64,000 nucleotides of DNA. It comes from Streptomyces sp. NRRL S-31. GTDB taxonomy: Bacteria; Actinomycetota; Actinomycetes; Streptomycetales; Streptomycetaceae. A program made the position numbers and the translations under genes. The stretch spans positions 7,451-71,450 of the forward strand of contig NZ_JOCB01000031.1 of assembly GCF_000718775.1 (NCBI RefSeq), given 5' to 3'. The notes under the pieces were generated by a model, which was given only the letters and a program-made list of their open reading frames with translations, made no database searches and was not told the origin of the DNA. How positions within the stretch are numbered: position 1 is the stretch's first letter; every line of letters begins with the position of its first letter. This document shows positions 8,374-18,787 of the stretch, piece by piece.

Positions 8374-10122
8374 ATGCGAAGGTCAGCGCTGGCCGCTATG
8401 GCGGCCATCGGCTCCGTCAGCCTGCTTCTCGCGGGTTGCAGCAAGGCCGATGACAACAAGGACGGGAACGGCAAGTCGGCCGGGGCCAACGCCGCGACCA
8501 AGGGCGTCGTCAACGTGTCCGACAAGAAGGGCGGGACGCTCACCTACGAGCTGTCCGACGTCCCGGACTCGTTCGACCCGGGCAACACGTACTACGCCTA
8601 CATGTACAACCTCAGCCGGCTCTACGCCCGCCCGCTGATGACCTTCCAGCCCGGCGCGGGCCAGAAGGGCAACACCCTCGTCCCGGACCTCGCGGCGAGC
8701 AAGGGCGTCCCGAGCGACGGCGGCAAGACCTGGACGTACAAGCTGCGTACCGGCGTCAAGTACGAGGACGGCACGCCGATCACCTCGAAGGACGTCAAGT
8801 ACGCCGTCGAGCGCTCCAACTTCGCGCGTGACGTGCTCTCCCTCGGCCCGAACTACTTCCAGCAGTTCATGGCCGGCGGCGACAAGTACAAGGGCCCGTA
8901 CAAGGACAAGAGCGACAAGGGCCTGTCCTCCATCGAGACGCCGGACGACACCACCATCGTCTTCCACCTGAAGCAGGCCTTCCAGGAGTTCGACTACCTG
9001 GTCGCCGCCCCGCAGACGGCTCCGGTGCCCAAGGCGAAGGACACGGGCGTCGACTACGTCAAGCACATCGTCTCCTCCGGCTCGTACAAGTTCCAGAGCT
9101 ACGAGGAGGGCAAGCAGGCCGTCCTCGTGCGCAACGAGAACTGGGACGCCAAGACGGACCCGCTGCGCAAGCAGCTGCCGGACAAGATCGTCGTCAAGCT
9201 GAAGGTCAACCCGGAGACGATCGACAAGGACGTCCTCGCGGGCAACGCGATCGAGCTCGCCGGCACAGGTGTCCAGGCCTCGACGCAGGCGCAGGTGATC
9301 ACCGACGCCGCGAAGAAGGCCAACACGGACAACACCTACGGCGGCCGTCTCGTCTACCTGGCGATCAACACCACCGTCGCGCCGTTCGACAAGGTCGAGT
9401 GCCGCAAGGCCGTGCAGTACGCCATCGACAAGTTCTCGGTGCAGACCGCCGAGGGCGGCCCGATCCGCGGTGAGATCGCCTCCACCGTCCTGCCGCCGGA
9501 CATCCCGGGCTACTCCAAGTCCGACGTCTACGCCACCAAGGACAACAAGGGCGACGCCGCCAAGGCCAAGGACCAGCTGAAGGCCTGCGGCAAGTCCTCG
9601 ATCTCCACCAACATCTCGGCCCGTTCGGACCGTCCGCAGGAGATCGACGCCGCCACGGCGATCATCGCGTCGCTGAAGAAGGTCGGCATCAACGCCACCC
9701 TCAAGCAGTACCCGTCCGGCAAGTACTTCACCGACTACGCGGGTGTGCCGAAGTTCACCAAGAAGCAGAACATCGGCCTGGAGATGATGCAGTGGGGCGC
9801 CGACTGGCCCTCCGGCTACGGCTTCCTCCAGCAGATCCTGAACGGCAAGGCGATCAGCCAGTCCGGTAACACCAACCTGTCGCAGTACGACAACAAGGAC
9901 GTCAACGCACTGCTGGGCAAGGCGATCGGTACGCAGGACGACACCGAGCGCAACAGCCTGTACACGCAGATCGACAAGAAGACCATGGACGACGCCGTCC
10001 TCGTCCCGCTGACCTACTTCAAGGTCCTGCTCGCCCGCCCGCAGAACTACACCAACCTGGTTTCCACGGCGGCCTTCAGCGGTCAGTACGACTACCTCAA
10101 CATCGGCGTCGCGTCGAAGTAG
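8374..10122 (+). CDS. peptide ABC transporter substrate-binding lipoprotein
   Basis: A 582-residue extracellular solute-binding protein (family 5, peptide type), membrane-anchored by lipid. The signal peptide MRRSALAAMAAIGSVSLLLAG is followed by the lipobox cysteine at residue 22 (LLAGC). The mature part contains GGTLTYELSDVPDSFDPGNT, WTYKLRTGVKYEDGTPITSK and ERNSLYTQIDK, all typical of the DppA/OppA fold. The ATG at 8374 follows GGAGGGG with a long 12-base spacer. It captures oligopeptides for the two permeases. A strong hairpin follows it before the next permease, so this component is probably made in excess. The peptide preference cannot be read from the sequence. Confidence 0.92.
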   Translation: MRRSALAAMAAIGSVSLLLAGCSKADDNKDGNGKSAGANAATKGVVNVSDKKGGTLTYELSDVPDSFDPGNTYYAYMYNLSRLYARPLMTFQPGAGQKGNTLVPDLAASKGVPSDGGKTWTYKLRTGVKYEDGTPITSKDVKYAVERSNFARDVLSLGPNYFQQFMAGGDKYKGPYKDKSDKGLSSIETPDDTTIVFHLKQAFQEFDYLVAAPQTAPVPKAKDTGVDYVKHIVSSGSYKFQSYEEGKQAVLVRNENWDAKTDPLRKQLPDKIVVKLKVNPETIDKDVLAGNAIELAGTGVQASTQAQVITDAAKKANTDNTYGGRLVYLAINTTVAPFDKVECRKAVQYAIDKFSVQTAEGGPIRGEIASTVLPPDIPGYSKSDVYATKDNKGDAAKAKDQLKACGKSSISTNISARSDRPQEIDAATAIIASLKKVGINATLKQYPSGKYFTDYAGVPKFTKKQNIGLEMMQWGADWPSGYGFLQQILNGKAISQSGNTNLSQYDNKDVNALLGKAIGTQDDTERNSLYTQIDKKTMDDAVLVPLTYFKVLLARPQNYTNLVSTAAFSGQYDYLNIGVASK

Positions 10123-10149
10123 CAGCCCCGGAAGGCAGGTGAAGGCATT

Positions 10150-10181
10150 GGTGCCCGCGGGCTTCGCGGCCCGCGGGCACC
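10150..10181 (+). terminator. 12-bp hairpin between the binding-protein and permease genes
   Basis: ggtgcccgcggg (10150-10161) and its exact complement (10170-10181) surround an eight-base loop. It sits 28 bases after the binding-protein stop and 13 bases before the permease start. Such hairpins commonly stop most transcripts or block 3' decay, so that the binding protein exceeds its membrane partners. That role here is inferred. Confidence 0.6.
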
Positions 10182-10194
10182 AGCGCCGGTCCCC

Positions 10195-11202
10195 GTGATC
10201 TCGTACATCCTCCGCCGGACGTTCGCGGCAGTGATCCTGCTGCTGGTCGTCTCCGCGGTCACCTTCGCCATCTTCTTCCTGCTGCCACGGCTCGTCGGCC
10301 AGACAGCGGACCAGCTGGCGCAGCAGTACATCGGCAAGAGCCCGTCGCAGGCGGACATCGCCGCTGTCAAGCACAACCTCGGTCTGGATCAGCCCGTCTA
10401 CGTCCAGTACTGGCACTTCATCAAGGGGATCGTGGCCGGCGCCGACTACAACCTCGGCCCCACCACGGTGCACTGCGACGTTCCCTGCTTCGGCTACTCC
10501 TTCAAGGACCACGTCGCGGTCTGGCCGCAGCTCACCTCCCGCCTTCCGATCACCCTCTCGCTGGCCGCGGGCGCCGCCGTGCTGTGGCTGGTGTCCGGTG
10601 TGGCGATCGGTGTCATCTCGGCGCTGAAGCCGCGCTCGCTCTTCGACCGGACGTTCATGGGCGTGGCGCTCGCCGGCGTCTCGCTGCCCATGTTCTTCAC
10701 CGGCAACCTGGCGATCCTGCTCTTCGTCTTCAACTGGCCGATCTTCGGACGGGACTACGTCCCGCTCACCGAGAACCCTTCGCAGTGGGCCAACACCCTG
10801 ATCCCGGCGTGGTGTTCGCTGGCGTTGCTCTACTCGGCCATCTACGCCCGGCTCACCCGCTCGGGCATGCTGGAGACGATGAACGAGGACTTCATCCGCA
10901 CGGCCCGCGCCAAGGGCCTGCGCGAGCGCAACGTCGTCGTCCGGCACGGTCTGCGGGCCGCGCTCACTCCGATCATCACCGTCTTCGGCATGGACATCGG
11001 TCTGCTGCTCGGCGGTGCCGTGATCACCGAGAGCGTCTTCTCGCTGCCCGGAATCGGCCAGTACGCGGTGCAGGGCATCACCGACAACGACCTGCCCAAG
11101 ATCCTCGGCGTGACCCTGCTCGCCGCCTTCTTCGTAGTGATCGCAAATCTTGTGGTGGACGTGCTCTACGCCGCCGCCGACCCGCGGGTGAGGCTCTCGT
11201 GA
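10195..11202 (+). CDS. peptide ABC transporter permease (DppB/OppB family)
   Basis: The 335-residue partner permease. The N-terminus [20 protein letters not shown] is the typical DppB/OppB opening, followed by [20 protein letters not shown] and [15 protein letters not shown], both family hallmarks. The EAA-type loop is [20 protein letters not shown], and the C-terminal helix is followed by [14 protein letters not shown]. Translation starts at GTG 10195, immediately after the intergenic hairpin, with no strong ribosome binding site visible. It is translationally coupled to the next ATPase gene by a GTGA overlap. Confidence 0.9.
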   Translation: MISYILRRTFAAVILLLVVSAVTFAIFFLLPRLVGQTADQLAQQYIGKSPSQADIAAVKHNLGLDQPVYVQYWHFIKGIVAGADYNLGPTTVHCDVPCFGYSFKDHVAVWPQLTSRLPITLSLAAGAAVLWLVSGVAIGVISALKPRSLFDRTFMGVALAGVSLPMFFTGNLAILLFVFNWPIFGRDYVPLTENPSQWANTLIPAWCSLALLYSAIYARLTRSGMLETMNEDFIRTARAKGLRERNVVVRHGLRAALTPIITVFGMDIGLLLGGAVITESVFSLPGIGQYAVQGITDNDLPKILGVTLLAAFFVVIANLVVDVLYAAADPRVRLS

Positions 11203-12289
11203 CCGAACTCTCCAAGACCGGTGCCGCGACGGAGGAGCCCGCCTCCACCGGCAAGGCGCCCGAGGCCTTCCTCGAGGTCCGCGACCTCAAGGTGCACTTC
11301 CCGACCGACGACGGCCTGGTCAAGTCCGTCGACGGGCTCAGCTTCTCGCTGGAGAAGGGCCGGACCCTCGCCGTCGTCGGCGAGTCCGGCTCCGGCAAGT
11401 CCGTCACCTCGCAGGCCATCATGGGCCTGCACCGGCTCGGCACCCGCGGCAAGAACGTGCGGATGTCCGGCGAGATCTGGCTGGCCGGCAAGGAACTGGT
11501 CTCCGCCTCCCCGGACGAGGTGCGCAAGCTCCGCGGCCGGGAGATGTCGATGATCTTCCAGGACCCGCTGTCCGCCATGCACCCCTATTACAAGGTCGGC
11601 GACCAGATCGTCGAGGCCTACCGGGTGCACCACGACGTCAGCAGGAAGGTGGCCCGCGCCCGGGCCATCGAGATGCTCGACCGGGTCGGCATCCCCGAGC
11701 CCGCCAAGCGCGTCGACGGCTACCCGCACGAGTTCTCCGGCGGTATGCGCCAGCGCGCCATGATCGCCATGGCGCTGGTGAACAACCCCGAGCTGCTCAT
11801 CGCGGACGAGCCCACCACCGCCCTGGACGTCACCGTCCAGGCGCAGATCCTGGACCTGATCCGGGACCTCCAGAAGGAGTTCGGTTCCGCGGTCATCATG
11901 ATCACCCACGACCTCGGCGTGGTCGCCGAGATCGCCGACGACGTGCTCGTGATGTACGGCGGCCGGTGCGTGGAGCGCGGCCCGGCCGACGAGGTCTTCG
12001 AACAGCCGCAGCACCCCTACACCTGGGGCCTGCTCGGTTCGATGCCCCGCATCGACCGCGAGACCTCCGAACGGCTCATCCCGGTCAAGGGCTCCCCGCC
12101 GAGCCTCATCAACGTCCCCTCGGGCTGCGCCTTCCACCCGCGCTGCCCGTACGCGGACATCCCGAAGGGGAACGTCACCCGCACGGTGCGCCCCGAGCTG
12201 GAGCAGGTGAGCACCGGGCACTGGTCCGCCTGCCACCTCCCGACCGAGGACCGCCAGCGGATCTGGACCGAAGAGATTGCGCCGAAGCT

Positions 12290-12293
<4 letters not shown>
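11199..12293 (+). CDS. peptide ABC transporter ATP-binding protein (DppD/OppD type)
   Basis: A 364-residue ATPase subunit on the cytoplasmic face. Walker A is [12 protein letters not shown], the signature is [17 protein letters not shown], and Walker B is [16 protein letters not shown] followed by the switch histidine in ITHDLG. The C-terminal oligopeptide domain has the cysteine cluster [12 protein letters not shown] plus a later AC, as in peptide transporters with a C-terminal iron-sulfur-like motif. The GTG start overlaps the preceding stop (GTGA), so translation is coupled. It should form a heterodimer with the next gene product. Confidence 0.93.
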
Positions 12294-14059
<1,766 letters not shown>

Positions 14060-14103
14060 CGCGGGGCAGCGCATGACGACCGAGTGAAGTCGTGTACCTG
14101 CCT

Positions 14104-14184
14104 GAACGGGAGAGTGCGGAGTCCTCCGTGTCCGGCCGCCGATCGGCGCGCTCGGAGGGGACGACTCACGGCACTCTCCCGTTC
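14104..14184 (+). terminator. long hairpin after the transporter operon
   Basis: gaacgggagagtgc (14104-14117) is an exact inverted repeat of 14171-14184. The loop contains a further inner pairing (cctccg with cggagg). It lies about 45 bases after the last transporter gene and ends 70 bases before the TRIC gene. It is the likely transcription end of the operon. Confidence 0.55.
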
Positions 14185-14253
14185 GGCGTGTCCGGGGCGC
14201 CTCGCCACCTGGCTTTGTAAGGTCCAGGCCCCGCGACAGGTGAGAATGTCAGG

Positions 14254-14913
14254 GTGCAGCTCCAGCAACTCTTCAGTCCCTCCGTCCAGCACACGCTCGA
14301 TGTGATCGGCATCTTCGTGTTCGCGATCTCCGGCGCCCTGCTGGCCGTCCGCAAGAACTTCGACGTCTTCGGCATCGCCGTGCTCGCCGAGGTCACCGCG
14401 CTGGGCGGGGGGCTGTTCCGGGACCTGGTCATCGGAGCCGTGCCCCCGTCCGCCTTCACGGACCTCGGCTACTTCGTCACCCCGCTGCTCGCCACGCTCG
14501 TCGTCTTCTTCCTGCACCCGCACGTGGAGCGCATCCAGGCGGCGGTGCTGGTCTTCGACGCGGCGGGCCTCGGCCTGTTCTGCGTCAGCGGTACGACGAA
14601 GGCGTACGGCTACGGCCTCGGGCTGACCGCGTCGGCGTCGCTGGGCCTCGCCACCGCCGTGGGCGGCGGTGTGCTGCGGGACGTGCTGGCCAACGAGGTG
14701 CCGTCGCTGCTGCGCTGGGACCGCGACCTGTACGCGGTGCCGGCCATCGTCGGCGCCACGATGGTCGTGCTGTTCATCCGCTACGACGTCCTGACCCCGT
14801 TCACCAGCGGACTCGCGGTCGTCACGGCCTTCGTGCTGCGCCTGCTCGCGATGCGGTTCCACTGGCGAGCGCCTCGTGCGTGGAACCGCCGGTCGACGGT
14901 GACGGAGGAGTAG
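14254..14913 (+). CDS. TRIC (trimeric intracellular cation) channel family protein
   Basis: A 219-residue membrane protein with seven predicted helices, formerly UPF0126 (YicG/YadS type). The internal duplication typical of the family is visible: LGGGLFRDLVIGAVPP in the first half and VGGGVLRDVLANEVPSLLR in the second, each carrying the GGG-x-x-RD motif that lines the pore. Other members are homotrimeric K+ channels. Start is GTG 14254. The 3' end overlaps the convergent esterase gene by 92 bases. Confidence 0.88.
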   Translation: MQLQQLFSPSVQHTLDVIGIFVFAISGALLAVRKNFDVFGIAVLAEVTALGGGLFRDLVIGAVPPSAFTDLGYFVTPLLATLVVFFLHPHVERIQAAVLVFDAAGLGLFCVSGTTKAYGYGLGLTASASLGLATAVGGGVLRDVLANEVPSLLRWDRDLYAVPAIVGATMVVLFIRYDVLTPFTSGLAVVTAFVLRLLAMRFHWRAPRAWNRRSTVTEE

Positions 14914-16069
14914 CCCCGGCGACGGACGTGTCCCGTCCCTTGGCGCGGCTCTGGCCCATCTGGAGGGTCAGCCAGCGGAAGACGGTGTCGACCTGCGGGC
15001 GCCACAGCGCCATGGTGTGACCGCCCGCGCTGCGCGGCAGGAAGACCACGCGCACGGTGGTGGGCGCCTTGGCGGCGGACTCCAGGGCCATGCCCGCCTG
15101 GTAGCCGTCGCCGGACTCGCCGGAGAGGTACAGCGCGACCGGGGGCGCCTCGGCCGCCTCCCGCAGCAGCAGGTAGGGGTTGTTCGCGGCGCGCAGGGCG
15201 GGGGTCTGCGCGGCCAGGGAGTCGCGTTCGCCGATGGGGTCGTTGTAGCCGGACATGCTCACCGCGGCCCGGTACCGGTCGGGGTGGGCCACGGCCAGCT
15301 TGACCGCGCAGTGCGCGCCCGCCGAGTAGCCGGCCACCGCCCAGCCGCGGGGGGCCGGCTGGGCCCGGAAGTTGTCCATGACCATCTTCGGCACGTCGAC
15401 GCTGAGCCAGCTGTCGGCGTTGACCTGGCCGGGGACGTTGGCGCAGCCGGTGTCCACGCCGGCCAGCAGGTTGGTGCGCGGGGCGACCAGGATGAACGGC
15501 GCCACCTCGCCGCCGCGCATCAGCGGCAGCAGCTGCTCGTGGGCCCGCAGCGCCCCGAACCAGGCCGTCGCGGACCCGGGGTAGCCCGGCAGCAGCTCCA
15601 CCACGGGGAACCTCTTGTGCCGGTAGGCCGGGTCGTCGTACTGCGGCGGCAGCCAGACGTAGACCTCGGCGTTCACCCCGGAGACCCGGCCCCTGAGCTG
15701 GGTGACGCGGACCCCGCCGGCCGCGCGCATACCCGGTCCGCCGGCCGCCGTGAAGGTCTGCGCGACCCTGGGCAGCCGTCGCACCGCGATGCCGCCGGTG
15801 CCGTCCCGGCCGAGGTCGGCGGCCTGCTGGACGTGGTCGCCGGTGCCGAGCAGGTCGGCCCAGTTGTCGTACAGGTTGTTCTCGTTGTTGACCAGTACGA
15901 AGACCAGGGTGACGGCCGTGCCCTGGGCGAAGAGCAGCATCAGGACGCGGGCCACGGTCCTGAGCGGTCTGGGCCCGCGCATCCGTGACCACAGCAGGAG
16001 TGGCAGTATCAGGGCGACGACCGACAGCACGAGGGTCGTGTAGAGGAACGGGGTCCCGGTGAGGCTCAT
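14822..16069 (-). CDS. membrane-anchored alpha/beta-hydrolase (esterase D/antigen 85-like)
   Basis: A 415-residue protein. The first 75 or so residues form two hydrophobic helices (PFLYTTLVLSVVALILPLLL and a second near VARVLMLLFAQGTAVTLVFV), so the catalytic domain is probably outside the membrane. The hydrolase part has YVWLPPQYDDPAYRHKRFPV, the nucleophile elbow GYSAGAH, and a late GGHTMALWRPQ with the likely catalytic histidine. This matches the esterase PF00756 fold, which includes mycolyltransferase-like and trehalose esterases. The start MSLTGTP at 16069 is chosen over a GTG at 16120 because it begins at the first membrane segment. The C-terminal 30 residues are antisense to the TRIC gene. 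Substrate unknown. Confidence 0.78.
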   Translation of the reverse strand: MSLTGTPFLYTTLVLSVVALILPLLLWSRMRGPRPLRTVARVLMLLFAQGTAVTLVFVLVNNENNLYDNWADLLGTGDHVQQAADLGRDGTGGIAVRRLPRVAQTFTAAGGPGMRAAGGVRVTQLRGRVSGVNAEVYVWLPPQYDDPAYRHKRFPVVELLPGYPGSATAWFGALRAHEQLLPLMRGGEVAPFILVAPRTNLLAGVDTGCANVPGQVNADSWLSVDVPKMVMDNFRAQPAPRGWAVAGYSAGAHCAVKLAVAHPDRYRAAVSMSGYNDPIGERDSLAAQTPALRAANNPYLLLREAAEAPPVALYLSGESGDGYQAGMALESAAKAPTTVRVVFLPRSAGGHTMALWRPQVDTVFRWLTLQMGQSRAKGRDTSVAGATPPSPSTGGSTHEALASGTASRAGAARRP

Positions 16070-16183
16070 GTCCCCATAGAGGGAGATCGGGGGCCGGGGG
16101 TTGTGGACGTGTCGGGACACTTACCGAGAAATTGCCGGAACCTCACCCGGAGGGAAGATCGGGTCATCCGGTGGTCAGATAAG

Positions 16184-16205
16184 AAAGCTACCGCTTAGTA
16201 GTTTC
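16184..16205. promoter_or_regulatory. candidate operator in front of the thioesterase gene
   Basis: aaagCTAC and GTAGtttc flank six bases, forming a near-perfect inverted repeat ending 18 bases before the ATG at 16224. Its position would cover the promoter of this apparently leader-poor gene. A CTAC-N6-GTAG site fits a dimeric TetR- or GntR-type regulator of acyl-CoA metabolism, but the regulator is not identified. Confidence 0.4.
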
Positions 16206-16223
16206 CTGCTGTACCGTTCACGC

Positions 16224-17084
16224 ATGCCAGATGCAGCTACCGTCCCCGGATCGCGGGCCGCGATCGGCGACAGCGAGTTCGACCGCGACACCGCGGTCAC
16301 CCGGCGCGAGCCCGGCGTCCACGACATCGACCTCTCGGCCGGCTGGACCATCATCAGCGCCGTCAACGGAGGCTATCTGCTGGCCGTCATCGGCCGGGCC
16401 CTCGCCGACACCCTGCCGCACCCGGACCCCTTCTCCATCACCGCGCACTACCTCACCGCATCCCGGCCCGGACCGGCCGTGATCCGCAGCGAGACGGTCC
16501 GCACCGGCCGGACCCTCTCCACCGGCCAGGCATCCCTCTTCCAGTACGACGACGAGGGCGACGAGGTGGAGCGCATCCGCGTCCTCGCCTCCTACGGCGA
16601 CCTCGGCGCGCTCCCCGACGACGTCCGCACGACGGCCACCCCGCCGCCGATCCCGCCGTTGGGGCAGTGCTTCGGCCCCGAGGACGGGCCCGCCCCGATC
16701 GAGGGCAGCAACGCCATCGCCGACCGGCTGATGATCAAGCTGGACCCCGCCACCCTCGGCTGGGCGCTCGGCTCGCCCTCCGGCAAGGGCGAGATGCGCG
16801 CCTGGTTCGGCCTCGCCGACGGCCGCGACGCCGACCCGCTCTCGCTGCTCCTCGCCGTGGACGCCCTCCCGCCCACCGCCTTCGAGATGGGCCTCAAGGG
16901 CTGGGTGCCGACCGTGGAACTCACCGTCCACGTCCGCCACCGCCCGGCTCCCGGCCCGCTGCGGGTGGCGATCACCACCCGCAACCTGGCCGGCGGCTTC
17001 CTGGAGGAGGACGCAGAGGTGTGGGACAGCACGGACCGGCTGGTCGCCCAGTCCCGGCAGCTGGCCCGGGTCAGGCTCGGCTGA
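16224..17084 (+). CDS. thioesterase family protein (double hotdog fold)
   Basis: A 286-residue cytosolic protein of the acyl-CoA thioesterase type. It has two hotdog repeats in tandem. The first carries GWTIISAVNGGYLLAVIGRAL, the central helix of a hotdog, with SITAHYLTASRPGPA. The second carries LLLAVDALPPTAFEMGLKGW and VPTVELTVHVRHRPAPGPL. This corresponds to the TesB-like/4HBT_3 group that hydrolyses acyl-CoAs. The ATG at 16224 has no clear ribosome binding site and a candidate operator just upstream, so a leaderless or near-leaderless message is possible. It overlaps the convergent isomerase-like gene by 14 bases. Confidence 0.8.
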   Translation: MPDAATVPGSRAAIGDSEFDRDTAVTRREPGVHDIDLSAGWTIISAVNGGYLLAVIGRALADTLPHPDPFSITAHYLTASRPGPAVIRSETVRTGRTLSTGQASLFQYDDEGDEVERIRVLASYGDLGALPDDVRTTATPPPIPPLGQCFGPEDGPAPIEGSNAIADRLMIKLDPATLGWALGSPSGKGEMRAWFGLADGRDADPLSLLLAVDALPPTAFEMGLKGWVPTVELTVHVRHRPAPGPLRVAITTRNLAGGFLEEDAEVWDSTDRLVAQSRQLARVRLG

Positions 17085-17670
17085 GCGGCACGCGGCCGAG
17101 CCAGGCCGCCAGGCGCTCGTGGGCGCCGGCTCCTTCGGGGGCCGGCACCGGCGCGTCGAACGGGCGGCCCTCGCGCGGTCCCGCGGGCAGGGCCGCCCGC
17201 GCGGCCTCGAGCGCGAACTCGGCCGGCTCCGGGTCGAGCGGCAGCGGATGCCCGACCGCCTCGGACAGGTCCCAGGTGTGCGCCACGATCTCCATGACGT
17301 AGCCCGCCAGGGCGGCGCGGCCCGGCACCTCGCCCCAGGGCACCCGCACCGTCGACGCCATCAGCTCGTCGCTGTCCCACGCCTTCAGCGCCCGCTCCCT
17401 GACCTCCTCGTAGGCGGGTGCCCAGCGGTCGTCGGGCACGTCCGGGGCGCCGGGCGCGGTGGACGGCGCGTCCGGCACCTCGCCCCGCCCGACGGCCTCG
17501 CCGAGCAGGGCGATCCGCCGGGTGACGCCGACGACATGGCCCAGCAGCGCGCGCACGTCGTACTCGGTGCACGGGGTGGGCAGGGAGAGCTGGTCCGGGC
17601 GCACGGTCCGGATGAGGGCGGCCGCCTGGGCGGTGGCACGGGCGTACAGGGGGCGGGGATCGGTGGTCAT
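17071..17670 (-). CDS. TIGR03086-type maleylpyruvate isomerase family (mycothiol-dependent/DinB-like) protein
   Basis: A 199-residue cytosolic protein. The DinB/MDMPI fold is suggested by the N-terminal four-helix region with QLSLPTPCTEYDVRALLGHV, where the conserved T-P-C-x-x-W/Y-D-V-x-x-L-x-x-H motif includes a metal-binding histidine. A second conserved part is GYVMEIVAHTWDLSEAVG, with the second metal-binding histidine. Relatives use mycothiol or act as metal-dependent hydrolases; the substrate here is unknown. The ATG at 17670 has GAGAGG six bases upstream. It is divergent from a WYL regulator, a common pairing, with a palindrome between them. Confidence 0.85.
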   Translation of the reverse strand: MTTDPRPLYARATAQAAALIRTVRPDQLSLPTPCTEYDVRALLGHVVGVTRRIALLGEAVGRGEVPDAPSTAPGAPDVPDDRWAPAYEEVRERALKAWDSDELMASTVRVPWGEVPGRAALAGYVMEIVAHTWDLSEAVGHPLPLDPEPAEFALEAARAALPAGPREGRPFDAPVPAPEGAGAHERLAAWLGRVPLSRA

Positions 17671-17716
17671 GACCGGCCTCTCTTCGTCGGGTCGCAAGGC
17701 GGATGATCAACGGAAA

Positions 17717-17737
17717 ACCTGACAACGACCGTCAGGT
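17717..17737. promoter_or_regulatory. 21-bp operator candidate between the isomerase-like gene and the WYL regulator
   Basis: acctgac (17717-17723) and gtcaggt (17731-17737) are perfect 7-base inverted arms around seven bases. The site lies between two divergent starts (17670 and 17775), 47 and 38 bases away. This is where an autoregulating WYL regulator would bind to control both genes. The regulator reading frame is currently broken. Confidence 0.55.
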
Positions 17738-17774
17738 ATTGTTCCGGTCCCCCACGCGGCGGGATGCTGGCGCG

Positions 17775-18753
17775 GTGAAGTCCGACCGGCTGCTGTCGAT
17801 CCTGCTGCTCCTCCAGACCCGGGGCCGCGTCCCGGCCCCCGAACTCGCCGAGCGGCTTGAGGTGTCGGTGCGCACCGTCTACCGGGACGTCGAGGCGCTC
17901 TCCGCCGCCGGGGTCCCGGTCTACGCCGAGCGCGGCCGGCACGGCGGCATCGCGCTCCTGGCCGGCTTCCGCACCGATGTCACGGGGCTGACCGCCGACG
18001 AGTCCCGGGCCCTGTTCGTCCTGGCCGCGCAGGGCGCCCACGCCGCGCTCGGTCTGGACGCCGCCCTCGGCTCGGCGCTGCGCAAGGTGATGGCCGCGCT
18101 GCCGGCGCCGCACCGCCCCGCCGCCGAGGTGACCAGCCGCCGGGTCCTGGTCGACGCCCACCCGCTGGAAGAGCGGCCCGCAGCGGGCCGTGGACCTGGC
18201 GGTGCTCCGGGACGCGGTCTTCGCCGACCGGCGCCTGAGGCTGCGGTACCGGCACAGCGGGGAGCGGGAGCCGCGCACGCACACCGTGGACCCGTACGGC
18301 CTCGTCGCCAAGGCCGGGGTCTGGTACCTGGTCGCCGACAGCCGCGGCCGGCCGCGGCTGTTCCGCGCCGACCGGGTGCGCACGGCCCGTCCGCTGGACG
18401 AACCCGTACGGCGCCGGCCCGGGGTGGAACTCGCCGACGTCTGGGAGGTGTTGCGCCGACGGGTGGAGGAGCGGGCGGACGCCGTACGGGTGACCGTGCG
18501 GGTCCGGCGCGAACTGTGCGACATGTTCGAGCGGATGGCCGCCGCCCAGCTGACGGCGCCGCCCGAGGACGACGGCACGGGCGAGTGGGTCACCGCGCGT
18601 CTGGCCTATCCCAGCCTTCGGGCGGTGCGCCAGCTCCTCGCCTTCTCCGACCGGGTCGAGCTGCTGGACCCGCCCGAGGCGCGCGCGGAACTGCTGGCGG
18701 CGGCCCGCTCCGTCGCGGCCGTGTACCGGGGGACGGACCCGGCCGACGGCTGA
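17775..18753 (+). pseudogene. WYL-domain HTH regulator (YafY family), single-base frameshift
   Basis: The N-terminal part reads VKSDRLLSILLLLQTRGRVP with a DeoR-like helix-turn-helix (LAERLEVSVRTVYRDVEALS) and GRHGGIALLAGF. It then leaves frame at a CCC run (18161-18163). The downstream frame resumes WKSGPQRAVDLAVLRDAVF and the WYL-type DPYGLVAKAGVWYLVADSRG through to 18753. Removing one C restores a 325-residue regulator of ordinary length. This is therefore one gene broken by one base, either a recent mutation or a sequencing/assembly error in a homopolymer. An intact protein would sense a small ligand through the WYL domain and control itself and the divergent gene. Confidence 0.85.
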
Positions 18754-18787
18754 GCCCGGGGCGGGGCGGGGGTGCCGTGCGGTCGCG

